NCBI GenBank assembly: GCA_020746105.1
Contig: CM036636.1
Span: 6,138,001 to 6,202,000, forward strand
Direction: 5' to 3'
From: Trogon surrucura
Taxonomy: Eukaryota; Chordata; Aves; Trogoniformes; Trogonidae
Length of the DNA stretch: 64,000 nucleotides
Part shown: piece after piece, positions 59,420-64,000 of the stretch
Layout: the number at the start of each line of letters is the position of its first letter
How positions within the stretch are numbered: the first letter of the stretch is position 1
The notes under the pieces: generated by a model
Seen by the model: the letters and a program-made list of their open reading frames with translations, nothing else
Databases searched by the model: none
What the model was told of the DNA's origin: nothing
Program-made: the position numbers and the translations under genes

Positions 59420-60541
59420 AAGATTATAAATTTAAACAAATCTGAACAGTTTTACCCGGTGATATACAATTCCATATGCACAAAAATACAGGCTTACAAA
59501 CAAAGAAAAAGGAGGAAAAAAAAAAAAAGACCCCAACAGACCGTTTGGCAAAGCATCCTCAGTTACACATAGTGCTGATACCGTGAAGTTGGGAGTGGGC
59601 AGGCTGCAAAAAAACCGAGGAGGGGGGGACGACCAGAAAACCCACCTTTTTACAACAAAAGGTTTTTCTTTTTAAAAAAATATATATAAAAGAAAACCAA
59701 AACAGGAGACCCTACAGGAGACAGATCTCTTCACAAGACCAAACAATGCTGGTTTTATGATTTGGAAGGCTGAAACTAGAACAGTTGAACTTAAGAAAAA
59801 AAAAAAAAAAGAAAAAAAAAAGATTAAGAGACCCGACACAGCACACCGGAGACGTGAGTAGTGTTACACGGTTACCTGCGGCATCACAAACACACACCGA
59901 GGCGGAGGCTCCGGGCTGCCGGGGGCTGCTCGCCCCCTCCCCGGTGGGGAGCAGCCCGGAGGGACCCCCGGCCCCTGCTTTACCCTCCCCACCCCCTCCC
60001 ACCCCCAAATTCAGCTCTCGTAACCCTCCAGCGTTACCCCGACACAAGCGGTGGGAAGGAGAAGTAGCATCGCACGCGTTTCTTCTGGGAGGAAAGTTGA
60101 AATGTTTGCATTTCTGCCTTTTTTTTTGTTTTGTTTTGTTTCCCTTTAAATATTTAAAGAAACGCAGAAAAGCGAATGAGCAGCGGCTGCTTTTCCTCTC
60201 CCCGCATCCCGAAACCAGCCGAGCCGGGGGCAGAGGGACCCCGCCGGGGCAGCCCGGGGCAGGGAAGGGGCCGGGGGCTCTCTCCGCCGCGGGGTCCCGG
60301 GGCCGGTGCGGCGGGGCCCGGCTCTCACGTGGCGCTTCCCCGCCGCCAGCACCGGCCTCGGGAAACCCGCCGCGAAGAGAACCCGAGCGGACACAAAGAG
60401 GATTATTTAAATAGGTGCTTCGTTGTTGTTTCTTTTTTGTTGTTGTTGTTTTGTTTTCGTTTGTTTGCTCTTTTTTTTTGTTGCTTTTTTTTTCTCTCAT
60501 CTCTGCAAAAATAAAGTCCCAAGATCTTAGATTTTGTTTTC

Positions 60542-60547
60542 TTTATT
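60542..60547 (-). terminator. Proximal IER5L poly(A) signal
   Basis: AATAAA on the minus strand lies about 230 bases after the stop codon and is followed, in the transcript sense, by an A-rich and then pyrimidine-containing stretch. It would give a short-UTR isoform. Confidence 0.4.
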
Positions 60548-60777
60548 GTACAATTTATAAAACACTAGCGTGGCTCTGCCCTCCCACCTCCCCTGCGCAC
60601 CCCTCGACACCCCCCCACCCCACTCCCCCCCTCTCCCCTCGCCCCGACCCCCCCTCCCCGCCTTTGTTTCAGGGCCCCCCCCTCCGGAGCCGCCGTCCCT
60701 CGGATCGCACCCCCGTTTTGCAGCCGCACAGCCCCCCGCCCCCCCTCCCTTTTCCCTTTTGCTTCCCCCGCTCCTCT

Positions 60778-62305
<1,528 letters not shown>

Positions 62306-62327
62306 ACCCGCCCGCCCAGCCCCCGCC

Positions 62328-62334
62328 TTTTATA
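62328..62334 (-). promoter_or_regulatory. IER5L TATA box
   Basis: The plus-strand ttttata reads TATAAAA on the minus strand, within GC-rich sequence and about 590 bases upstream of the ATG. GC boxes (ccccgcccc, 62347-62362) and a CCAAT-type element (ccaatagg at 62420-62427) lie just upstream in the promoter sense. Transcription would start near 62300. Confidence 0.75.
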
Positions 62335-62429
62335 GCGCGGAGCCGGCCCCGCCCCGCCCCCCTCGGAGACCGCGGCCAACGAGGCGGTGGCGGGCGGTCT
62401 GATGGGCGGGAGCGCCGGCCAATAGGAGC

Positions 62430-64000
62430 GAGGCGGGCCGCCGGCGCCGTTCAAATGCTGACAGGAGCGGCAGCGGCCCCCGAGGGCGATGGGGAGCTGG
62501 CGGGGGCTCGGCTGGGCCGGGCGGGGGGGAGCGGTGGGTTGTACCGAGCAGTGGGAGCCCCGGTGGGGCCGGGGAGCCGCCTCCCCTCGCACAGGTGAGC
62601 GAGAGGGGGGCGTCTCCCTCGCCGGTGGGCGGCCCAGAGAGGGCGAGGCAGCGGCACGGGCTGCCCCGCCCCCTGGGGACCCCCTGCACCCCTCTGTGAG
62701 ACCCCGCGGGCGCTGCCCACCCCCGGCACCCCCGGAGAGGCCCCTCCCGGCCGGACGCAGCCCCTTGCCCCCTCTGCAGACCCCGGTTCGCCCTGTCTGC
62801 CTTGGGGTGCCCCAGCCCTGCGGCCTTAAAGGTTCTTCAGGGGGGGAACGGCTGGTTCTCCCCACCCCGGCAGGGACCCCCCATTCTCGCGTCCTGCAAA
62901 CACTCGCCGTCACCCCACGGCTGGGGCAGAGGAGTGAGAGGTTTCCCCCTACGTGGGAGCGGGACTGTGGGTCAGTCGCTGCTCAGAAAGTGCCCCAATC
63001 ACACCCCCTTGTTCTCCTCCCCCCAGAGTGGAAGCAGGACCGAGGTTGTTGCTAATGACGGGCTCCTGTCGCACGCAGCGGTTTTCAATCTGCAGGGCAG
63101 CTCCCTCGCAGGGGGCAGGGATGAGTGGGAGGGGTGTGGGCAGGCCCCTGGGGGGTGGATGGGGTTAAGGGGCTGCAGGGGCTCGGGCCTGCCCCCCCCT
63201 CAATCGTTGCTAAACGGACCCGGCCGCCGAGGAATGCAGCCACCTGCCTGGGGAGCAGCAGAACTCGTGGGAGCCGGTGTTGCTGCAGAGGAACAGCCTC
63301 TGGCCCGCAGGTAAGAGTCGGGGGCGTGCGTGTAGCTGGGGCGGGTTTGGGGCTGGGAGCTGCTGCGTCGTGGTGGGAGAAGAGGCCACGAGCTGGGGAG
63401 CCCGGGAGAGACCCCAGGGTTGGGGCAAAGCAAGCTGCAGCACGGCTTCTGAGACAGCATCTTCTGTAGAGAGCGGAGGATAGGGGAGAGAGGAGGGGGG
63501 TTCCCCATGCTGGGTGCCTGCTTTGGGTTACATACTGGCACGCATACCCCGGCAATGGCTACGGGCAGCCTCGTGTCTGTAGGTTGTGGGGAGGTTGCAG
63601 GATAACAAACCTCTGAAGCCCTCACTCCCCCTGGTGCAGCCTAACCTGCAGGGCAGCTGTGCAAGGTGGTCTCTGGGCTCATCAGCTTTAGGGGGCTGTC
63701 ACTGTGCAAAAGCTCAGCTTTAAGGAGGGGAAGGGATGTGGGTCTGTGCTCAGAGGGCTAGGGATTTGCTGGCTTCCTGGCCTGGCTGGACTCTGCTGGT
63801 TCAGCTCACCCATGTCCTCCACCCAAGGGGATGAGAGCAGGCCCAGTGCCACAGAGGATTTTCTCCCTATGGAATGGAGCTTGGGATGGTAACTGGGCTG
63901 GGGCAGCTTGTTGCCCCTGAGTGGCAGCTGGCTAAGCCCTCCTTGCTTGCACAACCTTCTTGTGGAGCAACCTTCTTCAAAATCTGCCTGCAGCCATGCA
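62430..64000. other. Region upstream of IER5L
   Basis: GC-rich sequence trails out of the CpG island to the window end. Open frames occur on both strands but none has recognisable protein features. I see no gene, RNA gene or repeat here. Confidence 0.6.

Larger units (their letters stand above)
59400..60777 (-). other. IER5L: Probable IER5L 3' UTR
   Basis: AT-rich sequence follows the stop codon and contrasts sharply with the GC-rich flanks. Minus-strand AATAAA hexamers lie at 60542-60547 (proximal) and 59414-59419 (distal). The distal one would give a 3' UTR of about 1.38 kb. On the mRNA strand there are A-rich and CAA-rich runs (60420-60495) and ATTTA-type motifs (around 60144-60160 and 60405), as expected of a short-lived immediate-early transcript. 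Confidence 0.7.

Overview
This is a window of vertebrate nuclear DNA, almost certainly from a bird. The exons are small, have GT-AG borders and sit among long introns. The promoters are CpG islands. The 3' end of a CR1 LINE, the typical avian retroposon, lies near 16.2 kb. Four genes are recognisable from conserved protein sequence, in the order DOLPP1, CRAT, PTPA, IER5L, which I recall as the gene order on human 9q34.11. I could not determine the species.

Layout. Positions 350-3104 (+) hold the last four coding exons of DOLPP1 (dolichyl-diphosphatase); its 5' part lies outside the window. Positions 9068-22593 (-) hold all 14 coding exons of CRAT (carnitine O-acetyltransferase). They join in frame to 626 codons, with the catalytic His at 343. 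DOLPP1 and CRAT converge, and their 3' UTRs probably end close together at about 5.7-6.1 kb. A CpG island at about 21.9-23.6 kb is the head-to-head promoter of CRAT (-) and PTPA (+) and carries several YY1-like motifs. PTPA (PP2A phosphatase activator, formerly PPP2R4) runs from 23096 to 46482 in 10 coding exons (321 aa). Its 3' UTR may run to about 49.1 kb. About 10 kb of sequence without a recognisable gene follows; it holds AT-rich candidate regulatory stretches and an orphan CpG island at 58.3-59.4 kb. IER5L is a single-exon gene on the minus strand (CDS 60778-61743, 321 aa). It has an A/T-rich 3' UTR and a TATA-type promoter at about 62.33 kb inside a large CpG island. The last 1.2 kb shows no gene.

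The genes are ordinary host genes: N-glycosylation lipid recycling (DOLPP1), acyl-carnitine metabolism in mitochondria and peroxisomes (CRAT), assembly and activation of PP2A (PTPA) and an immediate-early nuclear factor of the IER family (IER5L). I found no mobile-element coding region, endogenous virus, CRISPR array, tRNA or rRNA. The points most worth a second look are the architecture of the shared CRAT/PTPA promoter, an in-frame candidate alternative last exon in PTPA intron 8, the pyrimidine-run 5' UTR of IER5L, and the orphan CpG island next to IER5L.
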